64,000 nt of DNA from Zygnema cylindricum (Eukaryota > Streptophyta > Zygnematophyceae > Zygnematales > Zygnemataceae): the NCBI GenBank assembly GCA_037447655.1, contig JBBHKE010003059.1, positions 126,001-190,000 of the forward strand. Direction: 5' to 3'. Made by a program: the position numbers and the translations under genes. Under the pieces are notes generated by a model that had not been told where the DNA came from, did no database searches, and saw only the letters and a list, made by a program, of their open reading frames with translations. Of the stretch, positions 23,950-36,690 are shown piece by piece (position 1 is the first letter of the stretch; every line of letters starts with the position of its first letter).

Positions 23950-24307
23950 GTGTTGGGTATCGAGGACCCATTGCCGATATTCGATATATATCGAATTTCA
24001 TGTATCCGATAGTCGATACCCGATATTGAAATCATCGCAATGTATCACCAATATATCGCCGATATATCGTATCGACAATATATCGAAAATGAAAATTTTA
24101 TATCCCTGCGATTTTCGTACGATTCCCCGTACTCTTTTTCATACGGTTTTCCGTACTCTGACTGTACGGATATGCAATTTTTGCGATAAATATCGCGATG
24201 ATTTATGTTGGTCCCGGTACGATATATCGAGGAATCTGCTCGATCGATATTCGATATATCGAATATCGAAATTATCGCGATATGAAACTACCCGATACCT
24301 TACACTA
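23948..24307. mobile_element. hAT-like element built of CGATATATCG palindromes
   Basis: Ends TAGTGTTGGGTATCG and, inverted, TAGTGTAAGGTATCGGG. The interior is dense with CGATAT/ATATCG half-palindromes. It directly abuts the end of one TACACCG element and is followed by another such end (CTAATAGCGATAGCCGGCGTA), so the locus is nested. A related stretch lies at 62589-62720. No 8 bp target duplication is visible, so the hAT label is tentative. Confidence 0.45.
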
Positions 24308-24620
24308 CTAATAGCGATAGCCGGCGTAACTGTTCAGTTCACCACAATACAGCAGTGTATCGCATGGAGGAATTTCCGTCCAGTATGGCATCCGACGAGA
24401 TATGCGCACTTTTAGAAACACTGTTGTAACTTGTAAGTAAAGGGTGTGTTAGCGTCACGTCACGCTCCTTCTTTCCCTGCTTTTGACTTCTAACAGAATT
24501 TCCTCCTGCTTCTCCAAAATACTTATTGCATGTTGATTCATTCGCTACAGTACAGTACAATACTGTACTTATTTCCTGTTCATTCTCTCTTCCTTCTTCT
24601 CTCTTTTTTTCTCTTCCACC

Positions 24621-27600
24621 ATGTCCGCCCGCCTTGCATTGACTCTCACTTGTCTCCCTCTCGTTCTCGCCGCTTTTGCCTTTGTTCTTCAGTTACAAGG
24701 GGGAGATATTAATGATCCACAGTTCATGGAAGGCTTGTATAGTACGGATGGAAAAGGTTTACCAGGTTTTCAGATAAGTGGTACAAAGGGAAAGGAATTT
24801 GGTCGTACTTCTAATCCATGTTCAGATATGAAGCATAGGAATCCTGATCCTTTATTTCCACACCAAAAGGAGTGGCACATCGATCTCGATATAAAAAAAT
24901 CTTCCAAGGTTTGGAAAATTTCCAAGAATCTCTGTGTTTTTTTAAATTAATTGTTGTGTGATTTGAATTAAATGCTGTTTGCTTTTAATTAAACGTGTCA
25001 ATGAAAAGTAAAAATTTGATTGTTTCAAAAAGTCACGTTCTCTCTTTCTGTGTGATTTGCATATGTTTGCTTTACATGTGTTATCAAAAGGCAAGATTTG
25101 TTTGTTTTTTATTTTTCCCACGTTTTATGTTTAGTTTGACAATAAACCACCAATAATGTGTCATATTTTTCAATTTTGGTTAAATTGACAATGGTTTATT
25201 TGGCGGTTGCTTTCTTTCCACTACTGCCGTTTGACATCAAATATTGAATGTCAGCAAATGATTTATTAAAAACAAGAACTAAAGGGAGTGCACAGTTCAA
25301 TTAAACCGCATTTATACTTTGACGGCTTTTGTAATTATTTAAAAACAAGAAGTAGTTTCTACTTTGGTTGTATTTGTAAATATTAATCTGTCAACACAAG
25401 TCGATACGAAACAAAGTAAATAAAAATTTAAACAAGAAGTCGTTTTGTTTTTACTGCCTTTGTGAATATCAGTTAGTAAATAAAAATCAATAAAAATGAA
25501 AAAATGAAGGGAGTATGTTGTTCAAATTAATTGCATTTTTGCTTTGACTGCTTTTGTACAAATTTAAAATTAATCAAATTAAAATGTAAATAAGAAGTAA
25601 AACTGGAAGTACTTTTTTCTAAGACTGCTTTTGTATATCTGGAAATCAATGTAAAACAAGGAGTAAAACAAGAATTTTAACCCTTTTTTTTTGACTGCTT
25701 TTTTGCGTTTTCTGCAGTTATGCATCACCACTACAACTGCTGCTGGCCTGGATCAAATATTGCCATGGCTTTTCTACCACAAGACAATAGGAATAGAAAT
25801 ATTTCTTTTATTTGTGGAAGGAAATGCTGCATCGGAAAATAGCACTTCAGTCCTTGAAGCCATCCCAGTGAGTATAAAACATTCTGTATTTTGTTTTTCA
25901 AACATAAGAAAATGTGTGAAAGTTATAAAGCGTCCTGTATTTTGTTTTTTGAACATAAGAAAACATGTGAAAGCTACAAAAAAAACCATAAAAGATTTCA
26001 AAGCCATTGAAAACGAAGCCTTTTGAAGCCTCACCAAAAAAGTATTTATTTGGTCTTTGTCGTTTGTTGTTTCTTGGCATGTAGGGTGTTAGGATAATAT
26101 TTCACACCAAAGAATTGGAGGAGAAGCAAGCAAAAAGGTGAGAGGAGACAAAGCCGGAATATCAATTATCTTTAGATCTACCAATGTACAAGTTCTCTAC
26201 ATATTTCTTGGAAAGTTTTGTTAATGAAATAAATCACCAGACCCGTCAAAGTTTTCCAAAAGAAAAAAACAGGATGTTATTAACAATGTATCACTTTTAT
26301 GTTATCAAATTTCTTTGTCTTCCCCCAAAATCTCAATTTCCGGGGAGACCCTAAACGGTTGCCTATGTTTCAATGTTTGAAATTGCATTTCAAATGTTTG
26401 ATTTTTTGTATTTTTTGTGTTATATTTAATGTTTCGATGTTAACCATTCATTACTGTTCGATATAGTGTGTCTTCAGACTTTTGTTGTGTTATATTTTCT
26501 GTGTTTCTTGTCTTAACATTTGGTGTTTTGTTGTAAACCTTTCATGAATGTTGTTGCAGTCGTATCTGGAATGAGACTTGGCTTTCGTCGTTTTTCTACC
26601 GTCCATGCAATTATGAGCTCTTTGTGAGGCAGTCTTTGAACATGGAGATGGCTATACAAATGGCAAGGGTGAGGATCATGATCTTTATTTCCATATATTC
26701 TTTCTGTGTCTTAACTGAAAGGTTACAATGAAACTTAGAAGATAAATTGAACAATGTTCTCTTGAATCACATACTAAAGGCGAAGATTTTTTCAACAAAG
26801 TTATGTTGAATTATATAAGACGAAGTGTCTTTGAACAAAATTCTCTTGATTATACTAAAGGCGAAGATGTCTCAAACAATGTTCTCTTGAATCATGCTAT
26901 AGACGCAAAATTGCATGACAAGATTCTTGCACCTTTCACTTGTACACTATAGATTCTTCGTTTATTTAACCGCAATTTAATGTTGATCGTGATTGTCAGT
27001 TACACTATTAGCAGTCAGCAATATGGTTTGCGAGTTCTTAAAACAGTAACTGACGATCAACACGTGCTTCACACTTTTTTGCTGGAAGCATTAAGGTTGT
27101 GATGTTAAAATAATAATTTATGCTCTGTAGACCTCTTACCACAATTAGTCTGAACTGTACACTGCCTATTACTACTACAGTTAATGAATTAACAGTGTTA
27201 CGCCGATTTTTAGTGTTAACTCCACTTAATAATGTTTTGCAACATGGCTCATTTTGGAACTACTTAAACTAATGGTTATAAATGATTTTGGGTAAAAAAA
27301 ACATGCATTCGACTCTAATTCTAACGGAGATTGGCCGTGTAGCGTTTTTGAGATTAATTAGTGTGGACTAACGTTTCTACTAAACAGACCCTGGTGAAGC
27401 ATAATCCACGTAAGCTCACGATCTATAGTTCTTTTACCATTCAAACTCTGTTCTGTCTAAACCAATTACATGGGAATGGTTTAATGGAAGGGGGATAGGT
27501 TTTTTCTCTAACTGAGAAGTAGGATTTTTTTGGTTCAAATGTACATAGGAATTGCGTTAAGCTTCTAAAACGTGACAAATCCCTGTCCCATATCCTTATA

Positions 27601-30600
27601 ATGTTTAAGATATCCCGAAAAGAACCCCTGTTAAGTCCCATGTAAAACGAACATGTTTGAGGGAGATATACAACTCCCTTTAAATCTTGGAAATCTCCAA
27701 AAATCCTGAAAAAAAATGCTGGAGAAAGCCTGGAAAATTCTAAATAATGTGGGTTAATGTAACCTCCTTTAATCCGGAAAATCCTGAAAATCCTGAACGA
27801 GAAATGCTGGAAAGAGCATGGACATTCCTTAATTGTGCGAGTTTCGGGTTTTGGATTTTTGAGGGCCGGGTGAAGGCGGGTCTCCTTGAAATCCTGGAAA
27901 ATCCCAGAAACCCTGAAAATAATGCTAGAAAATGCATGGAAACTACTAAAAAAGCGGGTTTTGGGTTTGGGTCTGGATTTTGGGACAGAGCGAAGGCGTT
28001 GATTGGATAATGCATATCGATACTGACGAACTCCTTTATCCAGCAGGGGGGTCAGAATATTCTCTACAACGTCTTTTGGAGGAAGTTGCCGATGATGTTG
28101 ACACTGTTATTTTTCCCAACTATGTACGATTGATTACTCTCCTACTTTTTAATGTTTGTCTATTTTTTAAGCTTAATTCTGGTTATGTTGCCAGTCAGTT
28201 CGCATAACCTGTTTTTCTAGCCTACTGTTTAGTAATTTAGTGGTTTTTCCTAATTATGTGCAATCACTCTCCTACTTGCCTACTTTTTCAGCCTAATTTT
28301 GATTATGTTGTCAATCATTGTACATTGCCTGTTTTTCTAGCTTCGATTGTTAGAAAATCTAGTGGTTTTTCTCGATTTTTTGTACAATTTCTCTCCTCTT
28401 TGCCCACTGTTTGCTGATTTTTAAGCGATAATGTTTCCCATTAATTTGAATAGCCTGTTTTTTTGCTTCTAATTTAGTTATTTTTTTCGATTATTATTTT
28501 CCTCTTTGCCCACTTTTTAAGCCTAATTCTGGTTATGTTGCAATTAATTTTCATAACCTGTTTTTTTTTAATACTTTTTAATATCATTTGGCGTGTCTGA
28601 GTGTCTTTTTTTCTATGAGGGCAAGACTTTAAGGACCTTGGGATGTACGGAAATTAACATCCGGGTTTTATTTTTTTTTGCTTCAGGAGACGGCTATTGA
28701 GAGAGATGATGTGAAAGATCCATTTGCTGAAGTAAGTGACAATATCTGGGGGAGGTAGAGAGAGGAGAGAGGGAGGGTGAAAATAATAGAAAGAGTGCTT
28801 TATCTCTTATAAAGGTTTCATTTTGCGAGAATTGCTTTTTATGTTGGAGTAGGGGGTACTACCATAGGCTTTCTTCTTCTATTTTTGATAAAAAAAACCA
28901 CCAATAAATACCGTTTACATAACCTGTTTCAAGTTTGTTCATGCAAGATGTTTTGAAGATGAAATATCCTAAAAAATCCTAGTTTATTTATTTTTCATAA
29001 TTTTCAGGACAGAAAGATCAAGAATAAAACTGTTGTTTTTGGATTCTGTGGTCCGAAAATATTGGACTTGAATATGCGTGGATTTGGATTTATGCAAATG
29101 AGTTCCCTGAGATAATCCACTAGTAATGGTGTACTTTATTATTTTCCAGGTTTCTATGTTTAAGAAGAATTACGATCATGTCGCCAAGGAAGTCTATTTT
29201 GGTCATTATCGGGAGGTAAGTTTTTCCATTAATGACCACAAAGAAACCTAAAAACCTTAGAAAAGTGTGATCTACAAATAACACTAAAAGACTCTAAATA
29301 GCAGTTTCACTTATAGTTGAATGGAATATGAATGAAACGTGTCTTCTTGTTCCAAATTGGGTTTTGTTCAAACAACGTGTTTGATTGGTTGTTTTTTATC
29401 GGACAGGGAGAGAGGGGAAGGAAAGAGGGAGAGACGGGGACAGACTTTCGGCTGGTCCTGTTTTACTTTGGGTCTCATGTGTTTTCATTTTTTCACTCTT
29501 TCGAAGATATGACTAGTCTTGGGCCTCAGGATTTTACCTCAGTCTTAGTCCTCATTGAGAGAACTCTTTTCTCCCCCCCCTTTTTTTTTCTTTTTTTTTT
29601 TTACGGTTAAGCATTGGAGACATAAATAATTCGCAGGCAGTCTTAAGTTTTTTTAGAATGAAGAGAAACCTTAAATTTATGAGAAATGTATGAGAATCAG
29701 CATAAATGTATAAATTTGTATATGAAATGTACAGAAAAACCAAGAAAACCTTCACAAACCCCAAGAAAAATGTAAAATATTTATATATCCTCATAAGTTT
29801 AATATTAATATTACATTAATATTAATATCAAGAATCCGAGGCAATTCCAGCTACTTTTCTGCCTGAAAAAAGTAAAAGAACGTCTACTCAAAAAACAACC
29901 AGCAAAAAACCCAAAAGTAGCTTTTAAAGCTTTAATAATATAGGTCACTTAAGAAATGTAAATAAATAAAAAAGAAACATGTTTTTGGCATTGGGGACAA
30001 TAGGCAACTCGAGGAAATCCCAACTACTTTCTCACTTATGGAAACGGAAAAGCTGCGGCTCGAATGAAAGATAATTTGAGACCCAATGGGGCGCATCGTT
30101 GGCATAATTATGCAAAAGCTCCCAAGTAAGTAAAGCCTTTTATGACCTTTTTGGTATTTAAGTTTTTTAGTTTTTTATTTTTTTAGCTTTTGGTTTCATT
30201 CCGTCCTTTTTTTTGCTCTACCCATGTATCAACGTTCCCCTTTCCATTCTCTCCTTCTCTCATCCTTCCATTCCTCAGAAATCTTTTCTTATATTGTTCT
30301 TATTTATTTATTTCCCTTTCTTTCATTATTTGCTTCTGCCTTTATTTCCTTTATTTATTTTTTCCTTCTTCATTTCATAGTTTTTCTTTAAGGAACCAAA
30401 ATTGGCAGAAGCGGCTGTCCTGCACTACTTTGGTTTTCATTCTCTCATTCTCTCCTTCTCTCCTTCTCTCATTCTCTCATCCTTCCATTCTTCAAGAATC
30501 TTCCCTTTGTTCTTTGCATATTTTTTTCTTCATTTATTGTTCTTTGTTTTCGGGAGCAAAAACTGGCAGAAGTGGCTCTGCACTACTTTTAGTCTTCATT

Positions 30601-33376
30601 CTCTCCTTCTCTCAATCTCTCATTCTCTCCTTCTCTCCTTCCCTCCTTTCATTCGAAGCTTCCCTTTGTCCTTTATTTATTTTGTTCTTTATTTATTTTG
30701 TTTTTTAATTTTTGTTCTCTGTTTCAGGGAGCAAAAACTGGCAGAAGTGGCTGTGCACTACTTTTAGTTTTCATTCGCTCATTCTCTCATTCGCTCACTC
30801 TCTGTCTCTCGTTCTCTCATTCTCTCAGTCTCTCGTTCTCATTCTCTCATTCTCTCATTCGCTCACACTCTGTCTCTCGTTCTCTCATTCTCTCATTCTC
30901 TCATTCTCTCAGTCTCTCGTTCTCATTCTCTCATTCTCTCGTTCTCTCATTCTCTCATTCTCTCGTTCTCTCATTCTCTCCTCCTCTCTTCTCATTTGAA
31001 GCTTCCCGTTGTTCTTTATTTATTTTGTTTTTTATTTATTGTTCTTTGTCTCAGGGAGCAAAAACTGGCAGAAGCGGCAGTCCTGCACTACACCTATGCC
31101 AAATTTTCGGACCTGACATCACGTCGCGACCGCTGCGGCTGCAAACCCAACAAGGAGGATGTTAAGAGATGCTTTATGCTCGAATTCGATCGAGAAGTAA
31201 GGCGGTTGAGAGGATTTTTATGAGTTTTTTCTTGTTTTTTTTTGGTCTGATTCTTAGTTTTTTTTTTTCGAGTCCTTTTTTCATTTTTTTTTTTTTTTTT
31301 TGGTTTTTTTTTTCCATGTTTTGTTTTTTTTTTTTTCAAGTAAAGCCTTGAAAGAATGGTAGAGATTGTTTTGACAATTTACTCTATACTCATCTTTTCC
31401 TTGTCTTTCTGTTCTTTTCTTGTTTCTCGTTTTTCTTTTCTTTAACCGCCTTTTTTTTTTCCTTAGATTTTTAACTTGAATTTTATTTTTCTTGACATTT
31501 TTTTTTCAGGCTTTCATTATTGCATCAACACATGATAAGGAAGGAATGCTTAAATGGTACATTCTTCATACCCTTCCAAATACACATCAGGGGAGAGAGA
31601 GAGAGGGAGAGAGGGAGAAAGAGGGGGGAGAGGGAGAGATGGAGAGGGGAGAGAGAGAAAGGAGAGGGGGAGAGGGAGAAGAACAGGGGGAGGGTGAGGA
31701 GGGGGGGGGAGGGAGGGGAAGGGGAGAGGGAGGGGGAGAGGAAGGGGGAGGAGGGGGAGGAGTGTAAAGGTAACACAATGTCAAAAATGTCGAATGTCCA
31801 ATGTCCAATGCCTAATGTCAAATAGTCAATTTCCAATTTCCAATGTCCACTGTTGCATGTCTGATGACCTATGACCAGTGACCGATGTTCAATGAACACG
31901 AGATTAAGGGCGAGCGCAATATAGAGAGAAAGTAAGAGAGAGAGTAAGAGAGTGAGACGAAGCGAGAGAGAAGAGAGAGGGAGAGAGAGAGAGAGTGTGA
32001 GAGAGAGATGGAAAAAGAGAGAGTCTAAAGCTTCATTTTATTAAGTGAGATTCATTCGTCAATTTAACAGACATGGAAACTTTGTGTAACGGGAACATGG
32101 TATGTCACACGGAGAGGGATGCAGGTACCAGGAACATGTAGTGTGGACAGATGCAGAAGTGAACCAAAAGTTACTGAAGAAAGGACTTTTTGGACGCATT
32201 CACACTCCCCAGGTAAGAACCCATTCTGTCCCTTTTTTATCTCCTGGTTGTTTTCCAACTACAAAGTGAAAAAAATAGCGATCGTTGGCGATTTTCTTTT
32301 ACCCTCGTACTCTTTTACCCTCGTACTTGATAACTTTTGTCTGTCGCTTGTATGCATGTGGTTTAGTGTCACTAAATTTGAGTACGAAAAGGTACTGTAC
32401 AAAGTGGAGCCAAATATACCACTGTGAAATGAAAGAAATATCTGAAATTTCGAGGACTTCAATTTAATTTGAGCATGATGACTTTTTTTGACAGCATGCT
32501 CAAATATAACGATATTGACTACAATTTTTGAAGGGTATTTTTGATTTAACGATGTTGGATAGAATTTTGAGTGTAAGTTATAGTTTGAATCGCTTCTAGG
32601 TTAATAACACTAATTCAGCTCCGGATTTTTCTATCCTCCAAATTATGTTTTTCAGAAAAGTAGTTCTCTAAGCGGTTATTAATCGTTCACGTCATTTGTA
32701 ACTGAATTATATTTTTTTACACTTAAACAGTCCTCATGCTAACTGTTTCTTTGCTCTAATAGCAATGTTTACTCTACAGTTTAAATCACCTGAAAAATTG
32801 TTGGAAAATCGTTGAAAAATTGTTGAAAAATCGGTGAAACTTATTTAAAATTTGCTGAAAGATTTTTCTTGGAAATTTTTTGAAAGTTATTCGTCAAAAA
32901 GCTGTTGAAAATATGTTGAAATTTTGTTGATTTTGGTGTGTATACAGGTTGTGATTCGAGGAGTTTTGAAATCCGGTATGATTGAAGACGCGATGAAAAG
33001 AGGAGAAGAAATGAGGGCAGCTGCAAAAGCAGTAACCGCCTTAAAAGATAAGCAAAAATTGGGGAATAATGACAAAAATGACCTTAGTTTTCAATCGTTT
33101 GGGGATAATGATGAGTCTAATTTACAAAAACCATTAAAGTCAGAGGATGAGAGAGAGGACGCAAATACGAAGGGAAATACTAAGGATTTTGACTTTAAAG
33201 ATGCCAAATCACAAAATCTTCGAGGTTCAGAGGTTTCTATTAAGAAACGGGTTAAAAAGGGAGAGGATTTTGGAAGTACCAAAAGAAAACGTTTAAATCA
33301 AAGACAAATTTTATCTTTTGATGAATTTGCAATGCCTCCTATGCCATCTCCGGGATTGGAGGATTCTCCCTTTTGA
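24621..33376 (+). CDS. GT92/DUF23-like glycosyltransferase, type II membrane protein
   Basis: Twelve in-phase exons: 24621-24908, 25718-25867, 26085-26137, 26560-26668, 27989-28123, 28687-28731, 29150-29215, 30004-30125, 31055-31196, 31510-31556, 32125-32212, 32948-33376; about 557 residues. Residues 5-24 are a hydrophobic signal anchor, implying a Golgi/ER lumenal enzyme. The catalytic core holds [11 protein letters not shown] (about 206-216; DTD is the expected DxD nucleotide-sugar/metal site), [41 protein letters not shown] and the Cys-rich RRDRCGCKP (about 346-354), all as in land-plant homologues I recall. The last 140 residues are a charged, Lys-rich, low-complexity tail. Family placement (GT92 or Pfam Glyco_tranf_2_4) is from memory, and donor and acceptor sugars are unknown. 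Introns hold many exon-edge copies. Confidence 0.9.
26735..26925 (+). repeat. Tandem repeat (~75 bp, three units) in GT92 intron 4
   Basis: Units contain AACAATGTTCTCTTGAATCA and ACTAAAGGCGAAGATG. I see no clear relation to an exon edge. Confidence 0.7.
27158..27341. mobile_element. MITE, TACACCG-family, in GT92 intron 4
   Basis: Left end TACACTGCCTATTACTACTA, right end CTAACGGAGATTGGCCGTGTA; diverged inverted ends bounded by TA. About 184 bp with no ORF. Confidence 0.55.
28105..28570 (+). repeat. Tandem array seeded on the GT92 exon 5 donor
   Basis: The exon 5 end and donor (TTTTTCCCAACTATGTACGATTG, then ACTCTCCTACTTTTTAA) recur as TTTTTCCTAATTATGTGCAATC near 28246, TTTCTCGATTTTTTGTACAATT near 28368 and TTTTTCGATTATTATTTTCC near 28482. 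Each is followed by CTCTCC/CCTCTTTGCCCAC, a GCCTAATTCTGGTTATGTTG block and ATAACCTGTTTTT. Period is about 120-140 bp. Confidence 0.75.
30389..31054 (+). repeat. Three pseudo-copies of GT92 exon 9 start plus (CATTCTCT)n
   Basis: The first ~40 bp of exon 9 (GGAGCAAAAACTGGCAGAAG..) is copied at 30389-30431, 30551-30588 and 30724-30763, ahead of the real exon at 31055. Spacing is about 161, 174 and 328 bp, that is, multiples of a ~165 bp unit. Between copies are CATTCTCTC arrays and a TTCCCTTTGTTCTTT block. The third copy keeps an intact acceptor (TGTTTCAG|GGAGC) but reads into a stop (TTTTAG). Confidence 0.85.
31580..32030. repeat. Purine-rich (GGGAGA)n and (GAGA)n tracts in GT92 intron 10
   Basis: 31580-31765 is a polypurine tract (GAGAGGGAGAGG variants, including a run of nine G). 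After a short ATGTCCAATGTCC repeat at about 31785-31850, a second GAGAGA tract runs at about 31918-32030. Long ORFs across it are compositional artefacts. Confidence 0.9.
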
Positions 33377-35975
33377 CATAAAACAAAACGATTTCTTCAA
33401 ACAAAAAAAATTGTGAAACAGAAAAAAATTGTGAAACAAAAAAAAAAGTGAAAAACGAGAGATAAGTTGTTGTTATAATTGACGCAAGGATTTTTTATTT
33501 TTTTTGTGAAAATTGAGACCAAGTTTTGGTTTTTTTCCTTCTTGGACCAATTTGCCCCGTGAATAATATTTTCTGGGTTTATTTAAAAACACAGGTTTTT
33601 TAGGGTTTTTTATAGGTGTGTTTTTAAGACTTTGAACTTAGAAAGCCTATTGAAAACCCTAAAAGACCTAAAATCCCACAAAATGTTAGGTTTGTTTTTT
33701 TTTTCCTTTTTTGATGAATTATCTTGAATCTCAGTAGGTCAAAAATCATCAAAAAAATTACTTGAAAAAAAAACCTCAAAAATACCTCACAACCATCATG
33801 TTATTTCCACGATTCCATAATAGAAACTAGAGAGAAATATGGCCGAAAACAAATCAGGAATTAGGGTTTACTATTTAAAATTGTGAAATGTACCATGTTC
33901 ATAGAATTTGTTTCTATATTGGGGGCATTTTCTATTTTTTGTTTTTTTTCTTATTCGTTGTAGTTTACATTTAGTCTTTTGTCCGTTAGATGTAGGAGTT
34001 GAAATTGTATATTGTAAGTTTTTCTTTGTCTTTTTTGTCTTACTTGTATAGTTGGGTAAGTTGGTGTCTTAGTTTTGGATTTTAGCAAATCAGAAAAACT
34101 ATTGTAATTGTGATTGTATACTCAAATGATTGATTTCTTTACGAAATGATTGTTACTAGCCTTGTAACTGACTAAAACGTGTCATATTTATTTGTTTATT
34201 TATATTTTGAATGTGACCTATAATTTTGTTTTCGGATCACGTGCCGATTGGCTGTAGTTCTGTGTTTATTTGTCACTTCTTTAATAATTTTTTTTTTGTG
34301 TGGTTTCATTAACAGTTTACGACTATGTTACTTTTTTTAATCTACACCGATATGATTGTATGGTACTTTTTCTAATTTACACTGATAGGATTGCATGGTA
34401 CTTTTTCTAATTTACACTGATAGGATTGTATGGTACTTTTTCTAATTTACGTTGATAGCATTGTATGGTACTTTCTCTAATCTACACTGATAGGATCGTG
34501 TTACTTTTTCTAATCTACACTAATAGGATCGCCACATCTTCGACACGGAAAATTATCGTTTGCTCACATCAGCAGATATGCTATCATGCTTGTACTTTTT
34601 CCGTAAACTAAAAGGAATATGGCAACTCTTACAGATAAAAGTTTGTGTCCATCGCAGTTCCCTCATAACCAATCAGTCTACTTTGTATCCATATGCATTC
34701 ACATGTGCGAGGCCAGGGTCTTCCTTTTGAAACCTGTCTAACGGAATCGGAAAAAGTCATGGAAAGACATTGCCGCCCTTGTATTTTGTGAAAGACAGAC
34801 CTCTGTTTTAAATAACTACGTAAGTGAATCTAAAGACCTAACGGATTTTTATCGAAGTTTTGACCGAGAAAAATGTGTGACTGAAGCTCATTTCACATGA
34901 ATTGTGAGCCACTCTATATGTTAATTATTTTACATGTAAAGGAACCAACTTACCTTGTTGAATTTCTATGCACACCATTCAATGTGGACCTCTTCAATTT
35001 TATAAAATCTAAATTAAGATTTCACAAAAATTTATTAACACAAAACATTATCTTATTAATGGAGATGTGTTCGTCTGCGCTACATTACTCATTGTGTGCC
35101 TTCTCGAGTTTCTTAAAACAAGATTTACGCTGCTTTCCAAGCACTTTTTTTTTTTTTTCATAAAATAGGATAGCGTATTCAATTCACGGGCATTGTGTTA
35201 GAGAAATGAGTTATGATTTGTAAAGGTATACAACTGGATTGACTCATATCGTAGGAAAATAAATAAGCGAGCAAAGTGATAAACTTACAAAGTAAAATTA
35301 TAACCATAACTACTTACAAGTATTTGTATCTTAAATAGTGCAAATTTTTAAGAATTCTTCGATTGCATTGTGTGTTTATGATCCATGTTGGTCCATATGT
35401 TGCCAGGAAATAGACACTAATCATCGTGGTTTTACTATATTTTTACTACGAGGAATGTATATGCATACTATTTAGCTAACAAATCCTTGTCTCGACCCTT
35501 ATGTGTGTGCTTTAGTTATTAAATACTAATTTACTTGTGGGGATCCCACTTGATTCCAAGAATTTGAAAGATGCTGTAACCATACAGTTGACAATCTTGA
35601 ACATGATTTTTTTATTTGTAAAAAGTAACATACATGGTTCTCATTAATGCATGCATTTAACAAGTACATCAACATCCATATGCCAATATATGTATTGCAT
35701 GTAACTATACCGACTTTCGAGCCTACTTTGAACCATCGTGAGCTTCAATAAGGTCATAAACGGGGTTAGGAAAAAAATGCAATTTTTAAATATTTAGAAT
35801 GAGTCATTTCTGGACTAATCTCCTTTGCTTCCTTCACTTTTGATTGGGCATAAGTTAATTAAAAGTCACATCATAATAATATCGTGTAATTTGAGATTTT
35901 AGTTTGTTGCAGGTGTCTGAACAGCATGCTCCCCCGGGCTGGGGGGACTTACGGGGTTGCTTTTCGTAGATATCT
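33377..35975. other. Intergenic region downstream of GT92 gene
   Basis: GT92 3' UTR followed by AT-rich sequence. No gene is recognised apart from the minisatellite at 34317-34530. Confidence 0.5.
34317..34530. repeat. ~42 bp minisatellite, about five to six units
   Basis: Units read approximately GGTACTTTTTCTAATTTACA then CTGATAGGATTGTAT. They are 80-95% alike by eye. No promoter or coding association is evident. Confidence 0.85.
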
Positions 35976-36185
35976 AATTGAGTTGGGGTTGGGGTTGTAG
36001 ATTGGTTTAGTGAGTTGCCGTGCTTTTCATTTTGAGTTTGGGTGCTTTTATTCTACTTGCCATTTTTATGTGTTCATGTTGTGCTTTCTTTGTTTTTTAT
36101 TTCCATGCTTGTAGTTTTTCAGTTTTGGCCATGTCACCCCTTTTGTACCCCCAGACTCAGATGGTTTACCATCGTGCTTTTTAAT
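35976..36185 (+). repeat. Hairpin-ended repeat, family C, copy 3 (left arm of an inverted pair)
   Basis: Starts GTTGGGGTTGGGGTTGTAG, contains CGTGCTTTTCATTTTGAG, TTGGGTGCTTTTATT, TTTTTCAGTTTTGGCCATG and CTTTTGTACCCCCAGACTC, and ends GATGGTTTACCATCGTGC. The same order appears inverted at 36473-36690. Confidence 0.75.
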
Positions 36186-36472
36186 CTACCCTGTGGCGTT
36201 TTTATATGGATGGAGCAAAATTCTATTAAAATTCCCTTTTTCCTCTTATTTTCTTTTTTTTCTCTTTTTCTTTTTTTCTCTTTTTCTTTTGTTTTTTTTT
36301 TTTTCTCTTTCTCTTTATTCTCTATCTTGTGCATCTTGTGAGAACACCACAATTGTCCTCAGCCTACTGTCTCCCCATCCCATATATATATAACAATTGG
36401 AAACAATATATGTAGTTTCCACGTGTTACACTTAGAAAACCACATAATATAAAAAAAACGCAGGATATATTA

Positions 36473-36690
36473 AAATGCACGATGGTAAACCATCTGAGTC
36501 TGGGGGTACAAAAGTGGTGGCATGGCCAAAACTGAAAAACTACCAAACTACCAGCAGGGGAATCAAAACAGCACAACAAAAACAAAAACAAAAAGAAAAC
36601 AACAACCAGGAAAATAAAAGCACCCAAACTCAAAATGAAAAGCACGACAATTGACAAAGCCAGAACTACAACCCCAACCCCAAAAAACAT
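36473..36690 (-). repeat. Hairpin-ended repeat, family C, copy 4 (right arm of an inverted pair)
   Basis: Inverted partner of 35976-36185, starting GCACGATGGTAAACCATC and ending CAACCCCAACCCC. Similarity spans about 200 bp with a more variable middle. The pair encloses ~290 bp including a poly-T/C tract and could fold into a long hairpin or be the two ends of a foldback element. Confidence 0.75.

Noticed and set aside
24026-24415. 129-codon frame across the CGATATAT region
   Set aside because: Starts at TTG and lies within palindromic hAT-like repeat sequence. No protein similarity.
30190-31165. 172- and 155-codon frames rich in Ser/Leu/Phe in GT92 intron 8
   Set aside because: They arise from CATTCTCTC arrays and the copied exon 9 starts. 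Only the terminal part belongs to the real exon 9.
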